Of a DNA stretch of 64,000 nt, positions 52,786 through 61,659 are shown piece by piece. The notes under the pieces are model-generated. The model saw only the letters and a list, made by a program, of their open reading frames with translations, searched no databases and was not told the DNA's origin. The translations under genes were made by a program, and so were the position numbers. Origin of the DNA: Gammaproteobacteria bacterium. Its GTDB lineage: Bacteria > Pseudomonadota > Gammaproteobacteria > Pseudomonadales > Azotimanducaceae. Position 1 is the first letter of the stretch, and each line of letters begins with the position of its first letter. The stretch spans positions 62,001-126,000 of the forward strand of contig JAPOVV010000105.1 in NCBI GenBank assembly GCA_026707945.1, in the 5' to 3' direction.

Positions 52786-53565
52786 TCATGGTTCTTCGAT
52801 TCGTACATCCTGATCTGGTTCCAATCGTCCGCCTGGCGTGATTAGCGCGGTGTCTGCAGCGAGCTTAAGCAAGAAATTCGCCTGACCTTCGAGATTTTCA
52901 TGCCGGTCATTGTCTGCCAATGACAATTGATCGATCGTATTGGTGAGATTCCTTAGATATTCATCGCTCGCAGCCCTGTCTCCTACCTGTCTGGCGTAGT
53001 TCGCGGCGATAAATAGGTACTCGAGCTTTGCTGGAAGTTCGAGATCTGTTAACAGAAGTTCTTTGATTCCAGTCCATGCAATCAATCGATATTCATTCGC
53101 TCTTTCGATATAGCCGAGTTCCTGATATTTACGAGCCAGCACGCGAAGCATCAAATTTCGAAAATGTTCGTCCTTTTCTCGTAGTTCGTAAATCCCTTCC
53201 AATAGTCTCAATCGATGCACCACATCAGCCTCTCCATCGTAGGCCGAAGCTAAATAATCGCGGATATCTCGCCTCTCTTTGTCAGTTATTTCGAAATCGC
53301 CACCGAACGCAGTGAAACCTGACTGCTTGCAGTGCCATACCCATTTTTCTGACGTCAAAGGCCAAAACACGAGGTCGTACTTCGAAGGCTTGGCGTAGAT
53401 ATAGGAACCGTAGCTAACCGGTTGGTGCACATCGCACGTTTTTCCTGACACAATGGGATCGTCCACCGTCGACTCCAGGAAACGTGCGGCCATAACGGGT
53501 ACGTTACCAACCAGACAGATCCCAGCCGCGAACAATGCAATTGTTTTATGTCGCGTTTTTGGCAT
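52786..53565 (-). CDS. Exported DUF2225-like protein of unknown role
   Basis: A 259-residue protein with a signal peptide (HKTIALFAAGICLVGNVPVMA). The N-domain CDVHQPVSYGSYIYAKPSKY ... WVWHCKQSGFTAFGGDFE is an aromatic-rich block with two Cys that resembles a degenerate DUF2225-type zinc-ribbon. The rest is helical and TPR-like (GYIERANEYRLIAWTGIKEL; IAANYARQVGDRAASDEYLR). Periplasmic location is likely. The function is unknown. A weak GCGT/ACGC hairpin followed by a T-run (on its strand, ~52770 to ~52730) may terminate it. Confidence 0.65.
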   Translation of the reverse strand: MPKTRHKTIALFAAGICLVGNVPVMAARFLESTVDDPIVSGKTCDVHQPVSYGSYIYAKPSKYDLVFWPLTSEKWVWHCKQSGFTAFGGDFEITDKERRDIRDYLASAYDGEADVVHRLRLLEGIYELREKDEHFRNLMLRVLARKYQELGYIERANEYRLIAWTGIKELLLTDLELPAKLEYLFIAANYARQVGDRAASDEYLRNLTNTIDQLSLADNDRHENLEGQANFLLKLAADTALITPGGRLEPDQDVRIEEP

Positions 53566-53700
53566 GGCGGGTTTCAGTTAGTCTTGATTTATGTTGGATT
53601 TTTCTACTCGCAAGTGCAATTGACGAAGTACTTCTTCTGCACGAATATGACGACGATGAAACACGATATTCGATCTTGAAAGGTGAACGAGTCCACGTAA

Positions 53701-54123
53701 TTACTCGGGACTAAATTTCACTTCTTTATTTAGTGGTACGAAAAGAATGCGCACAGGTCCTTCGACTACACGACTTGTGTGACCTGTACCCTCAACGTCG
53801 TCCGGTAAAAACGCCTCGCCAGGACCCCATCGCCGGAATTCGCCGTCGGTTGTTCCGACTTCCCAAATTCCAGTCATCACAATACAGAGCTGCCGGCGCG
53901 GTGCATTGTGCCAATCTTGGAACCCACCTTCAGGCGCTTCAAAAACCTGCACACCAGTCGAATCGAATCGAGCGCTAGTCCGCAACAGATTTCCCCAGTT
54001 ATCTAGAGACTCGTTTTCGATCGCGATTTCTACCTCGTCGAATGCGGAACCACCCTCCTTCGTGGTGTAAAAACGCGTTACGCGCATCACTTTGTCAGTC
54101 AATTGAATGTCACCGTAGCTCAA
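53701..54123 (-). CDS. Cupin-domain protein
   Basis: A 140-residue single cupin. The conserved cupin strands are visible around GGFQDWHNAPRRQLCIVMTG (metal-binding His region) and WGPGEAFLPDDVEGTGHTSR (second motif). No enzyme family is assignable. The TTG at 54123 is poorly supported; an ATG 12 codons in (54087, MRVTRFYTTKEGG) is a credible start. It lies close upstream of the exported DUF2225-like gene and downstream of fumarase, all in the same orientation. Confidence 0.8.
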   Translation of the reverse strand: MSYGDIQLTDKVMRVTRFYTTKEGGSAFDEVEIAIENESLDNWGNLLRTSARFDSTGVQVFEAPEGGFQDWHNAPRRQLCIVMTGIWEVGTTDGEFRRWGPGEAFLPDDVEGTGHTSRVVEGPVRILFVPLNKEVKFSPE

Positions 54124-54173
54124 TCAACTCACGAACATGATCGGAGCAAATCAATAGATTCGCAATTGGATCG

Positions 54174-55679
54174 TCACGCATGAACGACGTCCATTTTTCG
54201 CCATTGACTCGGTCCCGTCTTGTGAACTGACTCACCGCTTGAATCTACTGCGACCGTCACAGGCATGTCTTTGACTTCGAACTCGTAGATCGCTTCCATC
54301 CCCAACTCTTCAAACGCAAGCAGTTTCGCATCGGTGATCGCTTTCGAGATCAAATAAGCCGCGCCGCCAACCGCAATAAGCGAAACGCCTCCATGTTTCT
54401 GAATCGCTTCGATGGTAGCGTCGCCTCGCTCCGCTTTGCCAATCATGCCAAGCAATCCGGTTTTCGACAGCATCGTATCGCTGAACTTATCCATGCGCGT
54501 CGCGGTCGTAGGACCTGCCGGGCCGATGACTTCATCCCTCACCGCATTGACGGGACCAACGTAGTAGATGAAACGATCGGTGAGGTCAATCGGCAGCGAT
54601 TCGTTCTTTTCTAGCAATTCGACCAACCTCTTATGAGCGGCGTCTCGACCCGTCAGCATTCTTCCAGACAGTAACAATGTTTCCCCGGCTCGCCATGTCC
54701 GAGCTTCATCTTTTGTGACGGTATCTAAGTCAACGTGCTTCGAATTCGCGCTAGCTGAATAGTCAATATCAGGCCATAGCGTCAAGTCCGGTGGTTCGAA
54801 CTCAGCGACACCAGAACCGTCAAGTTCGAATTGAATGTGTCTTGTTGCCGTGCAGTTGGGAATGATGGCAACAGGCTTATTCGCCGCATGCGTCGGATAT
54901 TCCGCAATCTTGACATCGAGTACTGTTGTCAGTCCGCCTAAACCCTGTGCACCAATTCCGAGTGCGTTAACCTTGTCGTAGAGCTCAAGTCGAAGCTCCT
55001 CTGCCCGACCTTTCGGACCACGCGCCTGCAGCTCTTGAATATCGATCGGAGCCATCATCGCTTCTTTTGCAAGCAACATCGCCTTTTCGGGTGTGCCACC
55101 AATACCGATACTCAGGATGCCTGGTGGACACCAACCAGCTCCCATCAACGGTACCTGACTCATCACGAAATCAACCACCGAGTCAGATGGATTTAGTACG
55201 GCAAACCTCGCTTTCGCTTCGCTACCACCACCTTTTGCAGCAACCTCAACATTGACCTTGTCTCCAGGCACCACGCGCATATGAATCACGGCTGGCGTGT
55301 TGTCGCCCGTATTCTGCCGCTGACCATCAGGGTCTATCAATACCGAACCGCGCAACGGATTGTTAGGGTCAAGAAACGCCTGACTTACTCCCGCGTTGAC
55401 AGCGTCTTCAATATCAACATCTTCGGTCCACTCAACCTTCATGCCAATCTCCAAGAACACGATCACTATTCCCGTATCCTGACAGATTGGTCGCTTGCCA
55501 AGCGCGCACATCCGCGAATTTACTAGTACCTGACGTAACGCGTCTTTTGCAGCCGGTGACTCTTCACGTTCCCATGCCGAGCGCATCGCGCTAATAAAAT
55601 CAGGCGGGTGGTAGTAAGAGATGTACTGTAGTGCGTCCGCAACGCTCTGTGTTAGGTCAGCTTGACTTATTCGTGACAT
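54174..55679 (-). CDS. Fumarate hydratase, class I
   Basis: A 501-residue oxygen-sensitive [4Fe-4S] fumarase of the single-chain class I type, converting fumarate to malate in the TCA cycle. Visible Fe-S cysteine regions: CQDTGIVIVFLEIGMKVEW, VPLMGAGWCPPGILSIGIGG and IIPNCTATRHIQFELDGSG. The C-terminal domain shows the GPAGPTTATRMDKFSDTML stretch and VGGAAYLISKAITDAKLLAF. Length is as expected. It sits before the alpha/beta-hydrolase operon in the opposite direction, sharing a 64-base divergent spacer. Confidence 0.95.
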   Translation of the reverse strand: MSRISQADLTQSVADALQYISYYHPPDFISAMRSAWEREESPAAKDALRQVLVNSRMCALGKRPICQDTGIVIVFLEIGMKVEWTEDVDIEDAVNAGVSQAFLDPNNPLRGSVLIDPDGQRQNTGDNTPAVIHMRVVPGDKVNVEVAAKGGGSEAKARFAVLNPSDSVVDFVMSQVPLMGAGWCPPGILSIGIGGTPEKAMLLAKEAMMAPIDIQELQARGPKGRAEELRLELYDKVNALGIGAQGLGGLTTVLDVKIAEYPTHAANKPVAIIPNCTATRHIQFELDGSGVAEFEPPDLTLWPDIDYSASANSKHVDLDTVTKDEARTWRAGETLLLSGRMLTGRDAAHKRLVELLEKNESLPIDLTDRFIYYVGPVNAVRDEVIGPAGPTTATRMDKFSDTMLSKTGLLGMIGKAERGDATIEAIQKHGGVSLIAVGGAAYLISKAITDAKLLAFEELGMEAIYEFEVKDMPVTVAVDSSGESVHKTGPSQWRKMDVVHA

Positions 55680-55743
55680 TGAGATTTGTTGAGCTCTCGC
55701 CTACTTAGACTGCTATTCCAATGGTACAAGACGAATAGAACAT

Positions 55744-56556
55744 ATGGCTGAATCAGATCAGTTCGCACATGCGGAACTTGATTTTCCGACCGGCAAAATC
55801 TCGTATCTTCAAGGCGGTGATGGACCTTCATTAATTTGTCTGCACCACAGTTGGGGAAACCCCGGCGTACTAGAGCTGCATCAGAAACTTGCAGGCGACT
55901 TCACCGTGTTTGTACCGGACATGCCTGGTTGGGGTGGATCCGAGAGACCACTTTGGGCACGTACCGTTCGCGACATCGCGATCATCGTTTCACAGTTTGC
56001 TAATCAAGTAACGGAAACCTCATATCACCTTGTTGGTTTCGGTTTCGGCGGCTACGTCGCGGCAGAAATGGCGTCTATGAGTGAGACGACCATCGCCAGC
56101 TTAGCGCTAGTCGGCGCTGTCGGAATCCAGCCACGCGATGGCGAGATCATGGATCAGATGATGTATTCGCATCGCCAATACATCGAAGAGAGCTTCCGTG
56201 ATCGAGATAGTTATGTGAGTCATTTCGGCGAGGAACCACCGCAAGAAATGCGAGAACTCTGGGACCATTCGCGAGAGATGACTGCTCGCGTATCCTGGAA
56301 ACCCTACATGTTCAATCGGCGGCTCGGCGAACTGCTCAAAAACGTGACCGTAAGGACCGCACTGATCTGGGGCGAGCACGACAAGGTAGTACCCATCGAT
56401 GTTGCGGAACAGTACCGAGAAGCATTGAGAAACTCGCAGATCCATACAGTTAAGGACGCAGGGCACGTGGTAGAGATCGAAGCACCAGATGAAGTGCAAG
56501 CACTCGTCGCCACACATTGCGGTACGCAACTAGACCAAGTTTCGCACGGAGGTTAG
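55744..56556 (+). CDS. Alpha/beta-hydrolase fold protein lacking the nucleophile serine
   Basis: A 270-residue alpha/beta-hydrolase: GPSLICLHHSWGNPG (oxyanion hole), VFVPDMPGWGGSERP, the elbow HLVGFGFGGYVAAEMA, ALIWGEHDKVVPIDVAEQYR with the acid Asp, and VKDAGHVVEIEAPDEV with the catalytic His. The elbow should read G-x-S-x-G but reads G-F-G-F-G: the serine is Gly (codon GGT). It could be a cofactor-free oxygenase-, lyase- or isomerase-like member or an inactive partner. It is the first gene of an operon: the luciferase-like gene starts 2 bases after it, then the halogenase. Confidence 0.9.
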   Translation: MAESDQFAHAELDFPTGKISYLQGGDGPSLICLHHSWGNPGVLELHQKLAGDFTVFVPDMPGWGGSERPLWARTVRDIAIIVSQFANQVTETSYHLVGFGFGGYVAAEMASMSETTIASLALVGAVGIQPRDGEIMDQMMYSHRQYIEESFRDRDSYVSHFGEEPPQEMRELWDHSREMTARVSWKPYMFNRRLGELLKNVTVRTALIWGEHDKVVPIDVAEQYREALRNSQIHTVKDAGHVVEIEAPDEVQALVATHCGTQLDQVSHGG

Positions 56557-56558
56557 GC

Positions 56559-57899
56559 ATGTTCGTTGGTTACTTCACGGAGCGCCCGTATCAAGATCAG
56601 AGTTCTGGATACTTCGGTGCCACCGGGCGTAGCATCACTGATTTGACGATGTCGAACAGCAGCTACGATCCACAACTTGGTGCAGATCTCTACAACCGTT
56701 ACCTCGACGAGAAGATCTTCGCCGAAGAAATGGGGTTCGACGGTTTAATGCTGAACGAACATCATTCGACGCCGTTCTGCATGGGCGGAGTTATGAATCT
56801 CGAGGCGGCAATCCTCGCACGCATTACACAACGTGCGAAGATCGTACTCTTGGGCAACATCCTGCCCATCTGGGACGATCCGTTGTTTCTTGCAGAGGAA
56901 CTCGCCGAGATCGACATGATCAGCCGCGGTCGTCTAGTTACGGGTTGGGTACGAGGAACGGGTCGCGAGAGTGTTGCTCACAATGCCGCGGCGCCATATA
57001 ACTGGGAGCGGTTTCAGGAAGCGCATGACTTCATCATCAAGGCATGGACTCAGCCTGGACCCTATCGCTGGGAAGGCGACCATTACCACTTCCGCTATGT
57101 GAACCCTTGGGCACGACCCTATCAGGATCCGCATCCGCCTATCTGGATTCCTGGGGTCATGAGTCGTAACACCGTTGCATGGGCAGCCAAACATCGGTAT
57201 CCATACGTCATGCTAGCCACGGAGCTAGAGCCTACGCGAGAATCGTACGAGTACTACACGGAAGTCGCCAAAGAAGAAGGCTACGAAACCGGTACTCAAC
57301 ACCGAGGATATCTGTTCAAAGTTCACGTTGACGAGAACGAGAAACTCGCTGAGGAGGTCGGACGAAAGTTCGTGCAAGGCCCGAGCAATCCGTTCCTTGA
57401 AGGAAACCAAGGTACAGTGAGACCGTTCATTCAGAATTTGCCCGGACTAACACAGAGAAACAACCTGCTCCCTACGATGCGAAGTTTCGCTGCAGCAGCC
57501 TCCCGTGGTCGAGCCGAGCAACATAAACAAGAAGCGGCGAAAGCGGGTAAGAAAGTCGAACCACCAAAACCAGACAAGCCCCGAGATACCTATATCGATC
57601 AGACCGAGAAATACAGCATCATTTCAGGCACGCCGGACACGGTGATACCGCGAGTTCGCCATGTGCTTGAAACACTTCGACCAGGATCGATATTTTTCTG
57701 GGACGGCGACGGGGCGATGTCACATGACGACTCGATGCGCAGCCTTCGATTAATGGGGTCTGATGTCATCCCCGCTGTACGCGAAATGGCCAAAGAACTC
57801 GACCTGAAGGGTCCGTTTGAGGTCGATCCTCAAACTAATAAAACGGTCGAGAACGGCGACACCGCGACAGAATCCGAGGCATCTCAGGACGCGACCTAG
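56559..57899 (+). CDS. Luciferase-like (LLM class) flavin monooxygenase
   Basis: A 446-residue bacterial luciferase-family protein. MFVGYFTERPYQDQSSGYFG, the active-site MLNEHHSTPFCMGGVM, VLLGNILPIWDDPLFLAEEL, MISRGRLVTGWVRGTGRESV and PPIWIPGVMSRNTVAWAAK are typical. I chose ATG 56559, preceded by GGAGG; an upstream extension overlaps the hydrolase gene. Two low-complexity Lys/Glu/Pro linkers (KVEPPKPDKP region and the Glu/Asp-rich C-terminus) are unusual. FMNH2-dependent oxygenation of an organic substrate is expected; a flavin reductase is not encoded nearby. Confidence 0.9.
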   Translation: MFVGYFTERPYQDQSSGYFGATGRSITDLTMSNSSYDPQLGADLYNRYLDEKIFAEEMGFDGLMLNEHHSTPFCMGGVMNLEAAILARITQRAKIVLLGNILPIWDDPLFLAEELAEIDMISRGRLVTGWVRGTGRESVAHNAAAPYNWERFQEAHDFIIKAWTQPGPYRWEGDHYHFRYVNPWARPYQDPHPPIWIPGVMSRNTVAWAAKHRYPYVMLATELEPTRESYEYYTEVAKEEGYETGTQHRGYLFKVHVDENEKLAEEVGRKFVQGPSNPFLEGNQGTVRPFIQNLPGLTQRNNLLPTMRSFAAAASRGRAEQHKQEAAKAGKKVEPPKPDKPRDTYIDQTEKYSIISGTPDTVIPRVRHVLETLRPGSIFFWDGDGAMSHDDSMRSLRLMGSDVIPAVREMAKELDLKGPFEVDPQTNKTVENGDTATESEASQDAT

Positions 57900-57908
57900 A
57901 GGCATCTG

Positions 57909-59480
57909 ATGGACGGCATAGCCGTCATAGGAGGCGGTCCTGCGGGTAGTACGATCGCCGCGCTCCTCGCTCAACGCGGACTCTCAGTCCGACTGTACGA
58001 AGCGACACGCTTTCCTAGACCGCACATCGGCGAATCTCTTCTTCCCGCAACGATCGAAGCACTCGAACTGAGCGGTGCGGCTCAAAAAGTTCGTTCTGCT
58101 GGCTTTACGGTTAAAAACGGTGCGACGATGGCGTGGGGCGCAGATCACGAACTCTGGACGTGGAACTTTCGCGAAACCAACAAAGCACAACCACATTCTT
58201 ATCAAGTCAATCGGGAAGAGTTCGATCAGATTCTGCTACAACACGCCCGAGAGAGCGGGGTTCATGTGCACGAGGGCACAAAAGTTCAATGCGTGCGTTT
58301 TGACGGCGATGACGCGATCGGTATTGAAATCGACAGCGAACTTTATCCCGCCTCTTATGTGATTGATGCTACTGGACAACAGTCGCTCATCGCGAATCAA
58401 GAAGCCGCTAAATCTTGGGACGACGATTTCCGAAATCTCGCGGTATATCGCTATTACCGTGGCGGGGAGCACATGCCTGGCGACGCGGCCGGCAATATCC
58501 TCGTGGAGTCAGTCGCTGACGGGTGGCTGTGGAAGATTCCACTAAAAAATCATGTTTCGAGCGTTGGAGTAGTAACCGATCGAGACATAGCGATGAATTC
58601 GATCCGTGAAACGTCATTGGAAGATTGGTTCGACGAAGTGATCAGATTTTCCACATATACGTCGTCATTTCTTACCGATGCAGAAGCGATAGGCTCTTGC
58701 ACCGCTACGCGAGACTGGTCATACCAAGCGAACCAGTTCACAGGACCCCGCCACTGTCTAATCGGCGACGCGGCGTGTTTTATTGATCCCCTTTTCTCAA
58801 CCGGCGTACATCTCGCGATCTACAGTGCCACCATCGGTGCCGCGCTAGTTGCGACGACACTCAATGCGCCTAATTTAGCTTCGTTGGCAGCAGAAGCATT
58901 TGAACGCCAATATCGTCAACACTACGGCCATTTTCGTGAACTAGCGAGATTGTTTTATGGTTCGAATCGATCGATCGATTCTTATTTCTGGCAAACGCGC
59001 CAAATTACCGGTGAGAGTGCGTATTCGCCGCGCGCCGCATTCGTTCGAGCCGTATCCGGTCAAGCGAGTACTGGCTACGAACGTACGACGCTATCCCATG
59101 GCGTTCTGCCTCACAGCTTCACGAATGCGATAGATGAAGTTGAAAACAGCAGACATCAACGGCAATCTGCACTACGACAGCTCACCGAATCCACTGTTCT
59201 TGCTGTGTCTGGTTCCGTGTCGATTGAAAACGTGGCACTGTTTAGCGACGACGCTTTTCAGCCTGGGCTAGTCATACGACGTAAAGGCTTGGACGACATC
59301 CCTATTTCTCGTTTTGTCGCTGACGTAATAAGCGTCATCCAATCAGATGCCACTACCGCATCTGCAATCGCGTCTGCGTTGACTCATCGTGGCTGGACGT
59401 TGCCAGTCATACGAGCTTCTCTCAAACCGACGATCGAGTTGCTTTGTGTCGAAGGCATTTTCGAGTTTGATGCACTCTAG
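57909..59480 (+). CDS. Flavin-dependent halogenase-like enzyme
   Basis: A 523-residue FAD enzyme of the halogenase superfamily. The GxGxxG FAD motif AVIGGGPAGSTIAALLAQRG, FPRPHIGESLLP, and the conserved-lysine region GFTVKNGATMAWG are followed by the halogenase motif GWLWKIP (WxWxIP) and FIDPLFSTGVHLA (FxxPxxSxG). Residues ~440-523 form a wHTH-like segment (ISRFVADVISVIQSD, TASAIASALTHRG, TIELLCVEGIFEF). It probably chlorinates or brominates an electron-rich organic substrate as a non-tryptophan halogenase, or is a related flavin oxygenase. It starts 9 bases after the luciferase-like gene. No carrier protein or NRPS/PKS is nearby. Confidence 0.85.
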   Translation: MDGIAVIGGGPAGSTIAALLAQRGLSVRLYEATRFPRPHIGESLLPATIEALELSGAAQKVRSAGFTVKNGATMAWGADHELWTWNFRETNKAQPHSYQVNREEFDQILLQHARESGVHVHEGTKVQCVRFDGDDAIGIEIDSELYPASYVIDATGQQSLIANQEAAKSWDDDFRNLAVYRYYRGGEHMPGDAAGNILVESVADGWLWKIPLKNHVSSVGVVTDRDIAMNSIRETSLEDWFDEVIRFSTYTSSFLTDAEAIGSCTATRDWSYQANQFTGPRHCLIGDAACFIDPLFSTGVHLAIYSATIGAALVATTLNAPNLASLAAEAFERQYRQHYGHFRELARLFYGSNRSIDSYFWQTRQITGESAYSPRAAFVRAVSGQASTGYERTTLSHGVLPHSFTNAIDEVENSRHQRQSALRQLTESTVLAVSGSVSIENVALFSDDAFQPGLVIRRKGLDDIPISRFVADVISVIQSDATTASAIASALTHRGWTLPVIRASLKPTIELLCVEGIFEFDAL

Positions 59481-59644
59481 AGAGTTTGTACGTGTGCAAT
59501 CGTTTGCAACTTCTAGTGGCATGATGAGTATTTAAATCGCGGACGGCTTACCGTTTGTCGCGAGTTACTTGACGTCTCTACTAATTAAGCTGTTAACGAT
59601 GACCTCGTCTCAAATAAATCAACTCGTCGCTAATTTGCTCAATA

Positions 59645-59663
59645 AGATATACAATATATATCT
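59645..59663 (+). promoter_or_regulatory. Probable mazEF operator with -10-like element
   Basis: AGATATA (59645-59651), 5-base spacer, TATATCT (59657-59663): a perfect 7-bp dyad 21 bases before the mazE start, overlapping a TATACAAT -10-like box. MazE-type antitoxins repress their own promoter by binding AT-rich palindromes, so this is the expected autoregulatory site. The rest of 59481-59644 shows no gene. Confidence 0.5.
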
Positions 59664-59683
59664 ATCTAGCTATAGGCAATCCA

Positions 59684-59923
59684 ATGGCCGCCGCGTTGAA
59701 GGTCGGGAAGTGGGGAAGTAGCCTCGCTATTCGTATCCCGAAGGTAGTTGCTGAACAATATGGAATCTCTGAAGGTTCATCATTGAATCTGGAATTACAG
59801 CCTCGTCAATTCGTGATGTCGTTGAGGGAGTATGATCTAGACGAATTGGTAAGTCAGATCACACCTGAAAATCGACACCCGGAAACTGATTGGGGTGTAC
59901 CTCAAGGCCGCGAAGAGTGGTAG
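59684..59923 (+). CDS. mazE: MazE-type AbrB-fold antitoxin
   Basis: A 79-residue antitoxin. The swapped-hairpin AbrB/MazE DNA-binding domain is KVGKWGSSLAIRIPKVVAEQ followed by YGISEGSSLNLELQ; the C-terminal ~30 residues are acidic and flexible (VSQITPENRHPETDWGVPQG), as in the toxin-neutralising tail. It overlaps mazF by 7 bases, the usual coupled arrangement. An AT-rich dyad upstream is its likely operator. Confidence 0.93.
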   Translation: MAAALKVGKWGSSLAIRIPKVVAEQYGISEGSSLNLELQPRQFVMSLREYDLDELVSQITPENRHPETDWGVPQGREEW

Positions 59924-60288
59924 CAGACGAGTATGTACCCGATCGAGGGGACATCGTATGGTTGGATTTCACACCTCAAGCAGGACATGAACAGGCGGGC
60001 CGTAGACCTGCCTTTGTCATCAGCACGCGAGAATTTAACGAACGCAGTAGATTAGGGATTTTTTGCCCTATAACCTCGACATCAAAAGGATTCCCTTTTG
60101 AGGTAGTACTCCCACCGACAGGCAGCGTTTCCGGTTCCGTACTTATCGATCACATCAAGAGCTTAGATTGGCAGGCTCGGCATGTTAGATTCGCCACCAC
60201 AGCTAAGCCTCATACACTCACTGAGGTATTTGGTAAACTCGGGGCTCTGATATTTCCGACCCCATCGTTACGAGACGCGGTTACGTAG
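59917..60288 (+). CDS. mazF: MazF-type endoribonuclease toxin
   Basis: A 123-residue MazF/PemK toxin: DRGDIVWLDFTPQAGHEQAG, RRPAFVIS (catalytic Arg region), GIFCPITSTSKGFPFEVVLP (Thr and flanking residues of the active site) and SGSVLIDHIKSLDWQARH, as in E. coli MazF and ChpB. It is an mRNA-cutting ribonuclease held by MazE. I choose the GTG at 59917 because it overlaps mazE's end and starts at the family position. The toxin appears intact. Confidence 0.94.
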   Translation: MVADEYVPDRGDIVWLDFTPQAGHEQAGRRPAFVISTREFNERSRLGIFCPITSTSKGFPFEVVLPPTGSVSGSVLIDHIKSLDWQARHVRFATTAKPHTLTEVFGKLGALIFPTPSLRDAVT

Positions 60289-60387
60289 CAAGCAATCAGT
60301 AGGGCTCGTCTTGGATCTACGAATAGCTACATATCAACGCAGAAAATTCGACACCTCGTAGTGCTCCGCATGTAACACTATACCGAA

Positions 60388-61581
60388 CTAACCGAAATAA
60401 CTGCCGCCATCTGTATTGCGTAGCTTGTCGCGTGCAATCACCATACGATGAACTTCTGAAGGTCCCTCGCCAATCCGCTTAACCCGTAATTCGCGATACC
60501 AGCGCTCAAGCGGCATTTCTTGAGCCATACCCATGCCACCAAACATCTGCATGGCGCGATCGACCACACGACCCGCTGTTTCTGTCCCTACAAGCTTGCA
60601 CACCGAAGCATCGACTTTACCGGGTTCTCCAGCGTCAACTTTTGAAGCAGCCTCATATACCAAGAGTCGCGCTGCTTTTAACTCGACTTCCGAATCCGCG
60701 ATCATCCATTGAATCGCTTGCTTGTCAGCGAGCATCCCGTCCCGCGTCGGGCGTTGTTTAACCCAACCGCAGGCCATATCAAGCGCTTCCTGAGCGATTC
60801 CCACACATCCTGCAGCATACGGAATACGGGCGTCAACAAGCCACCGCTGTGCTACTCCAAACCCCTGTCCCACTTCTCCTAGTACATTTTCTACTGGCAC
60901 CTCACAGTTGTCGAGCACAATCTCGTATGGAGAAAGTGCCCGTATCACTTTGATTTCATTGAAAGAAATACCTGGGAACGTAGGCTCGACAATAAACGCC
61001 GTAATCTGCGGGGGATTCCCGTCCGCACCATCTTTGGTTTTCGCAAAGATGATGCCGTAGTCCGCACCGCCCGCAGCTGTAATCCACATCTTGCGACCGT
61101 TCAAAATCCAGACGTCGCCTTCTTTGCGAGCTCGCGTGGAGATGTTGTTGCGCGGATCAGAACCGCCCGTTGGTTCAGTGATTGCAACGAACGCACGCTT
61201 CTTACCTTCGACGCAAGGAACGCCATACTTCTCAATCTGTTGCGGAGTACCCGACCAGATTACGTTAGGTGGACCGCCGCCGAACGCGCCCAACGCTGGT
61301 GCGTACGCACCTAACCGACACTTTGCTGATTCTTCGGCGATCACAACGCGCGTCAAAGCGCTCACCGGATTGCCGCCGTACTCCGCTGGTACCGACAAGC
61401 GAGTCAAACCCATTTCTTCGGCCTTCGCCTTTAACAATGCTCGATCTTCCCCTCCGCACCCGGTAGCGTTATACGGGAGTTTGTCCTCGATCGGCTTTAC
61501 ATAGTCCCGCATGAAACGACGAATCTGTTCACGTAATAGCTCTAATTCTTCCGTCTGATATGCCTCAATTACGTCGCTCAT
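60388..61581 (-). CDS. Acyl-CoA dehydrogenase
   Basis: A 397-residue FAD-dependent acyl-CoA dehydrogenase. RAFVAITEPTGGSDPRNNIS and WITAAGGADYGIIFAKT (FAD and substrate signatures), IKVIRALSPYEIVLDNCEV, MFGGMGMAQEMPLERWYREL and the C-terminal GEGPSEVHRMVIAR with the catalytic Glu in the GEG turn. I choose ATG 61581 with GGGGAG 8 bases upstream; the TTG one codon earlier is not needed. It forms the double bond at C2-C3 of an acyl-CoA in beta-oxidation. It converges on mazF. Confidence 0.94.
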   Translation of the reverse strand: MSDVIEAYQTEELELLREQIRRFMRDYVKPIEDKLPYNATGCGGEDRALLKAKAEEMGLTRLSVPAEYGGNPVSALTRVVIAEESAKCRLGAYAPALGAFGGGPPNVIWSGTPQQIEKYGVPCVEGKKRAFVAITEPTGGSDPRNNISTRARKEGDVWILNGRKMWITAAGGADYGIIFAKTKDGADGNPPQITAFIVEPTFPGISFNEIKVIRALSPYEIVLDNCEVPVENVLGEVGQGFGVAQRWLVDARIPYAAGCVGIAQEALDMACGWVKQRPTRDGMLADKQAIQWMIADSEVELKAARLLVYEAASKVDAGEPGKVDASVCKLVGTETAGRVVDRAMQMFGGMGMAQEMPLERWYRELRVKRIGEGPSEVHRMVIARDKLRNTDGGSYFG

Positions 61582-61659
61582 CAAAATGCTCCCCGATAGA
61601 ATCTCAAGAATCGTTTAACAACGAAACGATACACGTTCGCTATTGCCGAGAATAAAGCA

